The notes beneath the pieces were generated by a model. The model did not search any database. It saw nothing but the letters and a program-made list of their open reading frames with translations, and had not been told where the DNA came from. Source: Calonectria ilicicola (Eukaryota; Ascomycota; Sordariomycetes; Hypocreales; Nectriaceae). From it: a stretch of 64,000 nt of DNA. This document shows positions 1-12,077 of this stretch, one piece after another. The translations under genes were made by a program, and so were the position numbers. Position 1 is the stretch's first letter; each line of letters begins with the position of its first letter. The stretch lies in the NCBI GenBank assembly GCA_020809705.1, contig CP085830.1:3968001-4032000 (forward strand), given 5' to 3'.

Positions 1-2
1 GA

Positions 3-2214
3 GGGCAATCTTCAGGAAAATCCTCACTTCTGCAAACGCTGACGGGAATTCCTTTCCCGACGGATGCCGCTTGCTGCACTCGCTGGCCTACTCGAGTAAT
101 CTCAAAGCGTACATCTGCCAAAGACGGAGACAAGTTTCGCGTCACTATCGAAAAGCCTGAGGTCTCAGTTCCTGGAATACCGCCCGCTCAGGATGACTAC
201 ACGAGCTACGAGCGCAAAGGAAGCAAATTAACCATGGAGGAGTTTGAAAGGATCATGATTGAGGTAGCCTGGTTCAATTCACATTGAAATAGTTGGTACT
301 AACGACGGCTTAGGTCTCCGATGTTTTGGGAATCAGAAATGGAAGTGGCCAGCACGACAAGAATTTTGCTACGGAGGTGCTCAAGGTTGAGCTTTCTGGA
401 CCAAATCGATCTTACTTTGGTATCCTTGATCTCCCAGGCCATTTCCACAATGACCGAAAGGTTAAGCCAGGAGATGCAAAGAGAGTTGAAAATTTGTTAA
501 TTCAATATATGAAAAAGCCCGAGAACATTGTAGTGTAAGTTGCAACTACCTCACATCAAAATATGATTAGCTAACTTGCTTAAGATGCGTTGCAAACATT
601 GGCACTGATCTCAATCACCAAGATATTCCCAGCAAGCTGATAAACCTTTATGTCGCCAATAAAGAACAGACCATTGGTGTTTTTACCAAGTGCGACTTGG
701 GCGAGAAGGATATTCGCATGGCTAAGTTGGTTAGTTTTTTCTGTTTGAACAGTGTGACCGCTCTCTAACATATCGACTTAGGCTGTAAAGGAGTCATCTG
801 AACCTACCGCCGAAATTTGGCCCAGAGATTGGTTTTACGTGAGGAACAAGCTTGAGACCGACCCAGAGGACCTTGACCTCGAGGCTGTTGAGACCAACCT
901 CTTTGGATCATCCCCATGGAACCAAATCCGCGACGAGCGCCTTGGATCTACGGCTTTGAAGAGCTACCTGGGAAGTATTCTCAACTTCAAAATTACCGAC
1001 TGCTTTCCAAGACTTGAAGAAAACCTCTACCAGAAACTTGCTGTCTATCAATCTGAAACCGATAAGATGGGTAGCCCGCGGGACACTCTCGCTGCGCAAA
1101 CCCTTTACATTGTGAGGCTTGTTCAGAGGTTCAAGGACGTTGCAGACAAGGTTTTGGATCGTCCCGGCTATCGAGAGAACGAGCTGGAGATTCGATGGCA
1201 AGCAGAGCACTCAAAGAAGGAGTTTGCAGCTTTTATGAGAATCCACGGAGCTACGTGGAAATTTGAAGGCGACGAGCTGGATTCTGCTTATATGCGACTC
1301 CAAGCTTTTTCGAACGATGGTCGCTCTGTTGTACCCCAGGCCTACTCAGGGCTTCCAAAGCTGAGAAGCTCAGAAGAGTTTCGCCAAGAAATCGCAGCTC
1401 AACTTGAGAAATTCCAAGTCGGGTTTCCACAAGGTGTCCCGAACCCGGACGTGTACCACAAAATATACCAGCTTCAGGTCCAGAAGTGGTCTGCGATTGC
1501 TGAGAGATTCCTCGAGCAAATCCGTCTCAAGGTTCAAGGCTCCATCATGAATATCTTGGACGAAGTGTGCCCAGCCTTTGGTGGCACGAAAAAGGTACGC
1601 GAAGAGTTGGGCAGAATAATTAGCGACTTTTTCAACAAAGCGTACGAGAATACAAAGACACAATGCCTGAAGCACTGCAAGCGGGAGACAAAATGTCCTC
1701 GATTAACTGCCGAAGACATCGAATTCTCAGAAGAGATTACTAAGCGCCGAAAGTTGAGATACGACGAAGCTGCCAAGACGGTATCCCAAAAGGAGAATAC
1801 CATGACTGCCCTCTACCAGAGCACACACTGGAGCAGCCCAGAGACGATGGTCAATGATGTGCATGATGTCGCAAAGTGTTATTACAAGGTACGAAACTGT
1901 TTAATAGGAACCACAACTTGTGCTCTACCTGAATAGTTTACTGATTTTACGTCTAGATCTCGCTCGAGTTTTTTATTCGAGGCATGACAACCATAATTGA
2001 AGAGTTTGTAGCGAGCGAAGAGGGTCCGTTGAGATGGCTGACGCCAGAGATGATTGTGGCGCTGCCCGAGGAGACCATAGCGCAACTCGGAAGCGAGGAT
2101 CACTTCACCCTGAGGAGAAGGGTGGAACTGAAACATGAGATTTACAAATTGGAGGGCGCTTTGAATATTGTTAAAGAGGCTAGCTGGCAGATGAGGAACA
2201 CTGGGCCGGAGTGA
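3..2214 (+). CDS. Dynamin-family GTPase, 5' end outside the window
   Basis: Large GTPase of the dynamin/Mx superfamily, which binds GTP, self-assembles and remodels membranes. Exons inferred at 3-263, 314-534, 585-729, 782-1888 and 1957-2214; all junctions keep frame and give 663 residues after the window edge. The first visible residues are the G1 P-loop GQSSGKS; G3 DLPG is in exon 2 and G4 TKCD in exon 3. The long fourth exon is the helical middle/stalk and the last exon resembles the GTPase effector domain (EFFIRGMTT onward). No pleckstrin-homology or proline-rich tail is seen, so it is closer to fungal Mx-like dynamins than to classical endocytic dynamin. The N-terminus is missing only because the window starts inside the gene. 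The exact member of the family cannot be told from this. Confidence 0.9.
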
Positions 2215-3052
2215 GCTGGCGCTCTTCATACATGCCTGTAACTATTTATACCCTATTTTGTCGAACTAGGCATGTGGATGCAAACCCACTAGTTTATTTT
2301 ATGTACCAAGTTGCATGGGTTGTTTATGAAGTGACAGCGCTTGTAGGCTTGAGATTTGGTGCGTGAATGCTGACCCTAAGCGCACGCATGTCCTTGGGCT
2401 GCAATGAAGTGATAGGTCAACATATGCCACGTCAGTCGGCTGGCGGCAATGATTATAGCTTTATTGGCTCTGTTTATTTTTAATTTCTTTCAATTTTTTT
2501 CCCGGGGACAATTATTTATTAAACGAAAGTGTTGCATCGGGAGTAATATACTTCTTACAAGATTACGACTGTGGATGGTTGAGGGGGTGGGATTGAAACG
2601 CCTGGCACACGTTGGCGGCTAGCTAGCTTCCAGCCAAATGAAAGAGTTTAAATCAATATAAAACCCAACATTGCACATATTAGAGTTAATTTGAACCATT
2701 CGTGAAGGGTTTTCAGAAATTTTTTCTTATCGCAGCATTTGGGAAGAAAGGCCATGTAACCCGTCACGGGCGCGATAACAACAAGCAACCATCGTGTTAA
2801 TTGGCGATGCTGCTTGGGGCCAATCACGGACTCGCTGTAACCATCCCACCTTGTTCCCTGCAGGTCACGCCCCCGGTGGAGTCTCAAACGCCCAGACTGC
2901 TCTTGGATGCCACAAAGCTCGAAACAATACGTGCATGTCTGTATGTCTTCGTCTGGTCTCGCAGTGGGCAGCCGCTTTGAATCTCTCGCGCCAGACGCTG
3001 GTCCTCGGTCCAGACATTTGCCTCGTTGTCGAGCGGAGCCTGGGGATGTGAC
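2215..3052. other. Intergenic region with kinase promoter
   Basis: No supported gene. AT-rich around 2450-2530 with T runs, more balanced further on; it holds the 3' end of the dynamin gene and the promoter of the LAMMER kinase. The open frames here lack family signals. Confidence 0.6.
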
Positions 3053-5211
3053 ATGGCGAGCACAACGGCCGCGGCTCCTGCTGCAGTTCCGTCTGCAGTC
3101 CCAGCAGCCCATGAACATGAAGGATCGCTGAGGAAGCGCCGTCGCTCCCGTGAGCCCGATTGGAACGACTTCTACTCCAACGGCATCCCCAAGGAGGTCA
3201 TTGTCATTGAGGACACTCCAGAGCCCGAAGCGAACACTGGGCGCAAACTCACACAGGTCGCCACTGCTGCTGCTGCGGGCGGCGACACCACCTCTGGCGC
3301 TGGCGCTGTTGCTGCCACCTCCTCAGGCGCTCAGCCCGTTCGCAAGAGGAAGCGCGATGAGACCGCTTCAGCCCAGCGCATCGAGGACTCGACCTCGCAA
3401 AACACCATCGCCACAGCCGTCGCCTCGTCCTTCTCGACAGACCGGGCCAATTCCGCGCTGCGCACCTCGGCGCCTACCTCAGTGTCCAAGAGCCAGCATG
3501 ACGAGGCTCAGCTTCAGGCTCCTCACGGGCGCGGACCCACCACCACTCCCCGGCCTGTTGCAAACGACGCGAAGCGCAGAGACGTTGTTGAAGAGGCCTG
3601 GTGTTCCTACAAGCCGCCTCAGTTCCCGCCGGTCAAGGTGCCCGAGGTGAAGGTTCCAATCGCTCAGGACGTGAGTTTCCTCTTTATTCCAAGCAGGCTC
3701 GAAGCCTGCCCTCCTCCCAATGCAACACGACGTTAATTAGGTGTCTACTGGCAAGCAGCATCCCGCCAACAAAAACAAAAACACCAAGGTTGACGATGAC
3801 GATGGCCACTTTATAGTTGTCCCCGACTCGGACCTGACTGAACAGTGTAATTCCAACCTCGCCCCATTTGGCCCAATGTCGTTTTTCCCACTGACCGCTC
3901 AAAACTCCAGACCGGGTTACTCGTCAGCTCGGACAAGGGACCTTTGGCAAGGTGGTCGAGGCCCGTGACCGCAAGCAAAACAAGGCCGTCGCCATTAAAA
4001 TCATTCGATCCGTCAGAAAGTACCGGGTCGCCTCCAAAATTGAGCTTCGTGTCCTGGCTACACTGAAGGCTAACGATGCGCAAAACCGCAACCGATGCAT
4101 CCACTTGGCCGACTGTTTCGACTATCGTGGACACATTTGCATTGTTACCGAACTTCTCGGGAAGAGTATTTTCGACTTCCTCAAGGGAAACGGCTTTACG
4201 CCCTTCCCCAACAGCCAAATTCAAAGTTTTGCTCGACAACTGTTTACTAGCGTGGCGTGTAAGTCGTCCCCAACCAAGCTGGTACAAGAAACAAAAAAAA
4301 AAAACTCGAGATACTGATTCCATCACCCACCACCACTAGTTTTGCATGACCTTGAATTGATTCACACTGATCTTAAGCCCGAAAATATCCTGCTTTGCGA
4401 TGATTCTTATCAAACTTTCACATATAATAGGAAGATACCCTCCACGTCAACTACTGCTAATAAGCGTGCTACTCAAAGGCGTGTTTTGCTTGATACCCAA
4501 ATCCGGCTGATTGACTTTGGATCAGCCACATTTCAGGAAGAATACCATTCAACCGTGGTATCTACTCGCCACTACAGAGCTCCAGAGATTATCCTTGGAA
4601 TCGGTTGGTCGTTTCCCTGCGATATCTGGAGTCTGGGTTGCATACTTGTTGAATTCTTTACCGGGGATGCACTATTCCAGACCCATGATGATTTGGAACA
4701 CTTGGCCATTATGGAGGCTGTCCTTGGCTCCAGCATCGACACCCACCTCGTTAGGGCGGTGAATCGATCGTGTACCAGAAGCCATACGAATCCGGCTTCC
4801 AGGTGAGTCCTACATAGAATATCATTCCACCAAGTGTAAGAATGCGTGCACTAACCTGTTCCTCGCAAGATACTTTAAGCGACTTAAGCTGAATTATCCG
4901 GTCGCTGACACCACGCGCGGGTCTCAAAGATTTGTCAAAGCCATGAAACAACTTGACGTACGTTCAATAAATGATTGAAGCAACGGGCGTGGAACTAATC
5001 AAGTCTCCAGGATATCATTCCATCCAGCAACACTTTTCTTCGACAATTTCTCGATTTGCTCAAGAAGATCTTTGTTTATGACCCGGCAAAACGGATCACG
5101 GCTAAGGAGGCCTTGGACCACCCATGGCTCAAGGAGCCGGCGCACCCTGATGACGGAACTGAGGCAGCCAAGATTGGGTTAGGGAAGAAACGCCTCGCGC
5201 AAAAGAATTAG
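3053..5211 (+). CDS. lkh1: LAMMER (CLK/Kns1/Lkh1) dual-specificity protein kinase
   Basis: Six exons: 3053-3670, 3741-3846, 3911-4258, 4340-4802, 4870-4957, 5011-5211, giving 607 residues. The start is the ATG at 3053; the open frame extends 27 bases upstream only through non-ATG codons. The first ~240 residues are low-complexity and basic (KRRR, RKRKRDE), expected for a nuclear protein that phosphorylates SR-type splicing factors. Kinase signatures follow in order: glycine loop [12 protein letters not shown] lysine, HTDLKPEN catalytic loop (HTD rather than HRD is typical of the LAMMER family), DFGSAT, YRAPE, and the family signature region [11 protein letters not shown] in place of the textbook EHLAMMERILG. 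C-terminal lobe ends [17 protein letters not shown]. In fungi this kinase affects growth, adhesion and stress responses. It is convergent with the acetyltransferase gene that follows. Confidence 0.95.
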
Positions 5212-5535
5212 CAACACCCACCCTCATTGTGTGAGTTGGACGATCTTTTTTTTTTTTTGGGCGTAATGGACATCTAGCTATACATGGGACACGGCCAAGA
5301 AAAAAAAGAAAAAAGAGAAGCCACCAGGTTTCAGGCATGTTACAGGAAGAAAAAAACGATCTTTTGGACAGCAATCATGGGAGCACTTTGAGGGAGGAAA
5401 AGTTAGGCTTAAATTTGACTGCTCTGCTTGCACGAGCAGGATTTGATCAGGGAGGATAGAATATGATGGAGACATACTTATGATTATGACCACGGTTATA
5501 TTAGTAACCTATTTTTGTTTTTCTTTTCCGAATCA
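5212..5535. other. Convergent intergenic region
   Basis: Only 3' flanks of two convergent genes, with a T run at about 5246-5259 and an A-rich stretch near 5298-5316. Nothing else seen. Confidence 0.6.
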
Positions 5536-6411
5536 CTAGCAATCCCCAAACTTGACCTCGTGATAATCTCCTTGGGCCGCCTCCCACCAATCCCGCCTGG
5601 CAACCTCATCCCACGACATGATGAGGACAACTTCGCCAAAGTAGTTGACCTCGCCCTTCTGGACGAACCCAAGCTTCTGAAATAGCGCCTTGCTGCTAAC
5701 ATTGCCCTCCTTGATCTTGACCATGAGACCCTTGAGTACTGCGGGCTTGCCCTCTGCGAACTCGCCCAAAATCCCGTCGACGTGCTTGCGCAGGTACACC
5801 AGCAGCGCGCACACGGCGGCCTTGCCCAGGCCCTGACCGCGGTGCGCCGTCGAGGCTATCATGACATCGACCTCGCCGGTGCACCACCCTTTCTCCTCAG
5901 CAGCGGCAGCTTCCTCGTCCGTCTCTCCCTCGTACGGGTACAGGAAGAAGTTGATGTCGCCGCGCATCCTCTCGTCCGTGTCAGCCACCTTGGGCTGCAC
6001 GGCGGCAGTAGCCTGTGAGGCCTCCTCAGTGGGCTGTGGCGCGCAGACGATAAAGGTGAGCTTGTCGGACGACGTGCGCCACGACTGCTGGTTCTCGTAC
6101 TCTTCGTCCAGCGTCATGGGCTCTGACGCCGTGGCTTCCTGGATGTACTACGGCACATCGGGTTAATTTTTCCCTTGGGCGAGATTTTAAATAGTAGAGC
6201 TGTATGGATCGAGCCCATCAAGCATGAATACGGAGAGGAGGAGTGGCCTACGGGGTCTTGCATCCATGCGTGGTATTGCCGCACATGGTGGGCTTCATAA
6301 GGCACCAGCAGAGCTTTGCTCGTGGCGATGGCTGTATCTAGTGAGAAACAAAAAACTTCAATAGATAATATATGGACTCTATAACTGACCTGTCTTCTCG
6401 TTAATCTTCAT
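5536..6411 (-). CDS. NAT9: GNAT acetyltransferase, NAT9-like
   Basis: Three exons on the minus strand: 6411-6390 (22 bases), 6337-6252 and 6147-5536; 239 residues. The short first exon encodes MKINEKT and joins to ...TAIATSKALLVPYEAHHV, then YHAWMQDP joins YIQEATASEPMTLDEEY, which is the N-terminal arrangement of N-acetyltransferase 9 proteins (LVPY..HV..YH.WM..., ASEP.TL.EEY..Q.SW). The acetyl-CoA binding segment is RGQGLGKAA. The product is expected to be a cytoplasmic acetyl-CoA-dependent N-acetyltransferase; in animals NAT9 is linked to microtubule stability, and the fungal substrate is not established. Without the two short upstream exons the protein would start at the internal ATG at 6117 and lose its first helix, so that shorter model is less likely. 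Confidence 0.92.
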
Positions 6412-6669
6412 ATTTTTTTTCATGCGCACTTGTAAGTTGTGGGGGTTGAGTTCCGTAGTGGGTTCAATGAAACTGGCGCATTAGGGAAAAATTGAGGATG
6501 CGCAAATGGGACCAAGTTTATCTGACTTGCCAGACATGACACGAACTATGGCAACGCCTTACGGCAAGCTTGACATGGGATATTTTTTATTTTACGGCGT
6601 TTATCATACACGTTATACAGGTATCTCTCCGGATAATTCTACAATGTAATTTGTACACTTTCCCGCTCG

Positions 6670-8696
6670 CTACTCATTGTCCTTGCCCAAGGCTGCAGAC
6701 ACCCTGCTGAGTCGGTTCTTCATCGTGGGCCGATCCTCTGCCTTGACACCAGTGACTGCCTCCTCGTCCAGTAGCTCCACGCCTGGAACTGGTGGGAACA
6801 GAGACTCCCACTTGGCATTCGCCCGATCGCGTGCTCGGTCTTTGGATATTTGTGATGCAGCACCAAATTCCAGATCCTTGCCTTTCACAGCGTATTCAAC
6901 GGTTCGGCGCTCAGGCTTCACGCCAAGTTCGTCGAGTAACCGCGCGCACTTTGCTGGCATGATGGGCTGAAGTAGAATACCGGAAACGCGCAGCGCATCA
7001 GCACAGATGTAGATGACCCAGTTGAGGAGCATCTGAGCCTCAGGGCTCTTGTCTTTGACAATATTCCAGGGTTCGGTTTCCGAGATGTAGCGGTTGGCCT
7101 ATAAGGGTTAGCATAAAGGTATTCCCAGGTATAAGAGTTGAGAAAGCAAAAGGAAACTTACTTGAGATAGGAGCTGGAATACCTCGCGAATCGCACCGCT
7201 CAGGTTAATGTCATCCATTTGACGCTGAAACTCCTCAGGTGCATTTTCAAGGAGAGTTTGTAAACTCAAATGAGCTGAACCTTGAGGGTGCTCCTTGATT
7301 TGTTCCATGTTAAAGCCTTCCCGCGCCCATTTCACGGCCTCAAGAGTCGACCACTTGTTGCCCTTGACACGAGAGATGCGCTGGAACAGATTTCCAATAT
7401 TGGCTTGCAGTTCCTTCTCGTAAACAGCCATGATAAATTCATTCGAGTAGCCCATATCCTTGTGGAAGCTGCCATTTCGCATAAGAAAGTATCGAAGCGG
7501 GTCAACATCCCATCTGTCGACAGCGAAAAAGGGATTCACGACGTTGCCGAGTGACTTTGACATTTTGCGGTTCGACATGGTCCAGTGATTGTGGACCAAA
7601 AGTTTCTTTGGGAGGGGAAGGCCAACAGCCATGAGCAGAGCAGGCCAGTAAACCGCGTGGAAACGAACAATGTCCTTGCCGATGACTTGGATGTCGGCGG
7701 GCCAGATACCTTTGTCTACGCTGTTGAGCTGCCACTTGGTCCCGAAGCCTGCCTTGGTCAAATAATTGATGAGGGCATCAACCCACACGTAAATGGTGTT
7801 AGACTTGTCCTCAGGGTCTGGGATACCCCAGCTCAGTCTTGAAGCAGGACGAGTGATAGAAAGATCCTCAAGGTGGTTTTCGACCCAGTTACGGACCTCG
7901 TTCATGCGATTCTGCGGCTTGATCCAGTCGGGGTTCTCGTCGTAAAATCGAAGCAACTTCTCCTTGTATTTTGAGAGGGGAAAGAACCATGTTTCTTCCT
8001 TGATCCATTCCACCTCATTGCCCGACTCAATGCTGGCCATAATCTTGCGCCCGGTTTGCGGGACAACTGCTGCCTGTACCTCATCCTCGGCGTAGAAACA
8101 CTCGTCACTAACGCAATACCAGCCCTCATGAGTGCCCTTGTACAGCCCCAAGCTCTGCACCGGAGTGTTCTTGAGGTGCAACCAGAATTGTTCAACCACA
8201 CGCTTGTGGTCCTCGTCGGTGGTTCGGATAAAGAAGTCGTGGGAGATGTCTGCTGCTGCTGCCAGATCTCGGAATTTGCGGGAGTTGTTGTCGCAGAATT
8301 CTTTAGGGGGCATACCCTCTTTCGCCGCTGCCCGCTGGATCTTCATGCCATGCTCGTCGGTACCTGTGCAGAGGAATGCTTGCTTGCCGTTGATTTGCTG
8401 CCAGCGCTTGAGGACGTCGGTTAAGACCATGGTGTAGAGATGGCCAATGTGCGGGGCTTTTCATCGTGAGTCGTCATCTATAGAGATAAAGTCGTAGGCC
8501 AGTACTGACCAGCATTGACATAAAAGATGGGTGTGGTAACGTAGTAGGGCTTCTCTGATGAGCTGTCAGAGCTGCTCCATCGAACACCCGGCGCACGATG
8601 CAATTGACAGCCAGGACACACCCAGTTGGGGCGGCGCGCCAGCCTCGACTGAGCCTGCCGCAACCCATGAAGGGCTTGTAACCGGAATGGCCTCAT
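6670..8696 (-). CDS. MSM1: Methionyl-tRNA synthetase, mitochondrial
   Basis: Three exons: 8696-8510, 8456-7162, 7098-6670; 636 residues. Class I aminoacyl-tRNA synthetase charging mitochondrial tRNA-Met. Visible motifs: [21 protein letters not shown] (the HIGH signature, created exactly across the first splice), TGTDEHG, IWPADIQVIGKDI, and KMSKSLGN (KMSKS loop). The first ~45 residues are basic and Arg-rich without early acids, consistent with a mitochondrial presequence. The zinc-binding insertion typical of cytosolic enzymes is not evident, and length fits Msm1 rather than the larger cytosolic Mes1. The start at 8696 is preferred over an in-frame ATG at 8807 because the former directly begins the Arg-rich leader. 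Diverges from the mtr2 gene with 327 bases between the start codons. Confidence 0.95.
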
Positions 8697-9023
8697 AGCG
8701 TCTCGCAAATTGAGAGCAGAGTTGAATATTCTGGGAATGATCCCCTCGGTAGCGTCACACCACAGCGGAGGTGGGAGCTCTCCAGAAAATTGGGCCGATA
8801 AGCGCATGAGTGGAGGAGATGATGCACAGTGCGCATTGCGCTAGCCGATAACTGTCTGATGAAACAGGCTTGTTTGCTTTGCACGTCAAAAAGTTGTTCA
8901 GGCACCCGTTTGTCTGCCTACTTGCGCCAAACTCTCCCATTCACATACATGATAAGAGCGCGTCGCTGCCCTGTCACAAAGAATCAAAACCTTCTATTAC
9001 CACCACACCTATCAGCCACGAGA
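8697..9023. other. Divergent promoter MSM1 / mtr2
   Basis: Short bidirectional promoter between two divergent housekeeping genes; no further gene and no clear TATA box seen. Confidence 0.6.
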
Positions 9024-9623
9024 ATGCCGCTCCCTGACAGTGAGACACAAGTCAAGGCTTCGAGCGAAGGTATAACACAAACTCCCCCGCCCTCATGGCT
9101 TCTGTTTCGCCTCGGCGCAACAATCGCAAACAACACTCGCTAACAAACACGACTACCAGCTGCCGAAACCTTCGTCAGCCATTACTACCAAGCAATCAAC
9201 AACCGGTCTCAACTCCTTCCATTCTACGTCAACTCTTCTCAGCGCTATGGCGTGTCCGCCGACATCTCCATCAACGGTGCTGTGGTCCCGAACCCAGAAG
9301 GCTATTCACAGCTCCTTGAAGCCCAAGGGCCCGGTGTACACTACGAGATAGAGTCTTTTGACGCCCACGTCGTGAACCCATCATTTCAATTCGGTGCGCC
9401 CGAAAATATCTACGACAGCACAAAGGTGGAGAAGAACGGCGGCCGGATGAGCATCGTTGTCACCATCATGGGCAAGGTGCAATATGGAAAAGGCCGGGAT
9501 GCACCTCAAAACATGTTCAATGAAACATTCGTGCTTGTTCCCAACTGGGAATCGATGGTCCGAAATGCGCCTAGAGGCCTAAAAAAGTGGCTTATCATGT
9601 CGCAAAACTTCCGCGCCCTGTAG
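9024..9623 (+). CDS. mtr2: NTF2-like mRNA export factor Mtr2
   Basis: Two exons, 9024-9069 and 9160-9623, giving 169 residues. After a short leader (MPLPDSETQVKASSEG) the protein has an NTF2-type fold signature: ETFVSHYYQAINNR, LLPFYVNSSQRY, ...DISINGAVV, a central strand region VHYEIESFDAHVVNP, and a C-terminal FNETFVLVPNW...LIMSQNFRAL. In fungi the NTF2-like partner of Mex67 is Mtr2; together they carry mRNPs through the nuclear pore. Order of elements and length (yeast Mtr2 is about 184 residues) fit; the sequence is too divergent for NTF2 itself, which is about 125 residues and lacks the N-terminal leader. The last exon ends at a TAG after FRAL. Confidence 0.85.
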
Positions 9624-10290
9624 AGCAGGCTGCCAGTTGCGTCTGCGAGCATCACAGGTCCCGCGACGACGACAACAGCAACAACAACAAATGCAACAAA
9701 AAGGAGGTGGTACCTAGTTGGGATAACTGGAAAGCGAACTATTTCAGATTTTGAGTTCGTTGAGGCCTCGGACTAGCTGTCCTTGCAACGGGCAGAAGCG
9801 ACGATACGCGAATTAGCGAGTCAGGAAGAGGGTTAAAATTCAAATATGATATTCATGGCGCACTACCAGAAGGGCATTGGAATATTGGAAAACATACATA
9901 GACCATGATTAATGAATCACAACAATGGAACCAATGTTCCAAAGTCACAGAACTGTTCAGACTTCAATCCAGACTAGTGCTAGTGATCATCCCATGACGG
10001 GACGGCAGCAACGAATTTCTATGCACCCTCGCCACCAAGGCTTCAAACAAATGCAAACTTGTTTTCATTCTAATGACGTGCAATTCCGTCAGCTTAATGT
10101 CACCATTGTACTCGGTTTACCTCTTCATCTAGAAGTAGGACAATAGCGATGGCGTTGTAGCTTGGACCCATTTTGGCGGGGCAATGGGCTAGAACAATGC
10201 TTGTAGGACCAAGCTAGGACAGACCGCGGAACAGACGTTGGCAACTAACCCCACCATCCATTCTATCACAACCATCTTAATCTTGCAGCC
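9624..10290. other. Intergenic region between mtr2 and RAM2
   Basis: No supported gene. Holds a small ACA-rich tract (about 9668-9690) just after mtr2 and the RAM2 promoter. Confidence 0.55.
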
Positions 10291-12077
10291 ATGCCACCCA
10301 AGGCAAAAGGCAGCTCCAAGGCCCCCAATCCCGAGTCCAAAGGTGAGTTTTTACAGGCCTTGCCGTCTTCGTCCTTTATGCGCGCCTCCTTGCCATTGCC
10401 CTAGAGACATAAAACTTCCCAAAGACCCCCTCTTCTTAAATCCTCAATCCCCTCTCCCTGGCTAACCTCTCCCCCAAAGCTACATCTGAACCAGCAGCTC
10501 CGCAGACCGTCAGCGAGCGCGCTCAGCAGTGCTTCTACAAGACCAACCCCTGCGAAAAGCGCCGCCAGGAAGTTGGCTTCGCCGGCCTGACCCCCGCCGA
10601 GAAGAAGACGTACACGCACACCCACCTCATCCTCCCTGTCTCTCGTCGCCAGATCCCGCTCTCCAACAGGACAGAGCGCGAGTTCTGGAAGCACGTCACC
10701 AAGGAAGGACTCCCCATCCGCCGCTTGCCCCGCAACTACAGCTGGGGAACCGATCGGCAAGGCCGCGAAATCGGCACTTACTCGCCCGAGGAGCTCGAGC
10801 AGCGCGCCCTCAAGCACGCACGACTCACGGCCCTGCAGATCCAGCACCGCCAGTTCCTAGCCAAGAACAGCCAGGACTCAGTCGAAGTTTCGAGCGAGGC
10901 CGTCGAGGAGGAAAAGAAACGGAGGCAGACCATGGCTGCGCTGAAGAGGGACCTCTACGGGGAGATTACGGGGTCGCTGGCAAAGGACCCGGAGTGGGAT
11001 GATGTGATTCCTATCCCACAGGACGAGCCCGAGGGAGCTCTCGCTCAGATTGCCTACCCCGACGACTATGCCGAGGGTATGTCGGCCTTGGTTCTGGACC
11101 CTTCTCAAGAACAGAGAGTGTGAAAGGAACAAAGATGAACAAACAAAACAAAACCTCTGTAGCTTAGCACAAAAACTGACGTCGGAGTAGCCGTATCGTA
11201 CCTCCGCGCCGTCATGGCCGTCGACGAGTGCTCGCCCCGGTGTCTTCGCCTCACCGCACGTGTCATTTCCATGAATCCCGCCCACTACACTGTCTGGTTG
11301 TTCCGATTCAAGATCCTTTCCGTATTGAAGTTGTCCATCCCCGATGAGATAAAGTGGCTCAACGAGGTCGCCCTAGCCAACCTCAAGAACTACCAGATAT
11401 GGAACCACCGCCAGCTGCTCATGGACTACTACTACCCGCTCATCGAGGAGGACACGGCCACCGTCCGAATTTTGGCTAAGACCGAGACGGCATTCATCAC
11501 GACCATGTTGGCCGAGGACGCAAAGAACTATCACGTCTGGTCCTACCGTCAGTATCTCGTCGGGAAGTTATCCATGTGGACGATGAGTGAGCTCGGGTCG
11601 ACTCAAAACCTCATTGAAGATGATGTCCGCAACAACTCGGCGTGGTCCCATCGCTTCTTCCTCATCTTCTCTGACCCAACAGAGGCAACGTCCGGATCTG
11701 GCCCAACGGAACACGACCCCAAGGTCCCCGAAGCAACCATCAACCGCGAAATCGGTTACGCCCAGGAAAAGATTGCGCTTGCACCCCAAAACCAATCTCC
11801 CTGGAACTATCTGTCCGGAGTGCTCGCCAAGGGTGGCCGAAAACTAGCCAGTGTCCAGGAGTTTACAGAGCAGTACGTCTCTGCTCTAGGAGAGCCATCC
11901 GAAGAGGTGCAGAGCTCGCACGCGCTTGACCTCCTGGCAAAGATTTACCACGAGACAGGCGAGGTGGACAAGGCCAGGCTCTGCTTGGAGCGACTAAGCG
12001 AGAAGTGGGACCCTGTGCGTGAAGGATACTGGAAGTATCGAATTGGGCTCCTCCAAGGCGGCTCCAGGGCTGCTTAG
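10291..12077 (+). CDS. RAM2: Protein farnesyl/geranylgeranyltransferase type I alpha subunit
   Basis: Three exons: 10291-10342, 10480-11076, 11191-12077; 511 residues. This alpha subunit is shared by farnesyltransferase and GGTase-I, which attach isoprenoids to CaaX cysteines of Ras/Rho-type proteins. The core begins at DPEWDDVIPIPQDE, IAYPDDYAEAVSYLRAVMA (made by the second splice), ISMNPAHYTVWLFRFKIL and continues with PFTA-type helical repeats containing NYQIWNHRQLL, NYHVWSYRQYLV, NNSAWSHRFFL and NQSPWNYLSG. Animal and yeast homologues are about 320-380 residues; the extra length is an N-terminal extension of roughly 150 residues before the core, charged and Glu/Arg-rich. That extension reads through in one frame from 10482, so it looks genuine, but a missed small intron there cannot be excluded. 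Confidence 0.9.

Noticed and set aside
10609..10651. Possible extra intron in RAM2 (GTACAC...CCAG)
   Set aside because: Its removal (43 bases) would shift the frame, while reading through stays open to the conserved core.
10725..11123. Separate gene ending before RAM2
   Set aside because: The stop at 11123 lies in an intron; splicing 11076 to 11191 produces the conserved DDYAEAVSYLRAVMA, so both parts belong to RAM2.
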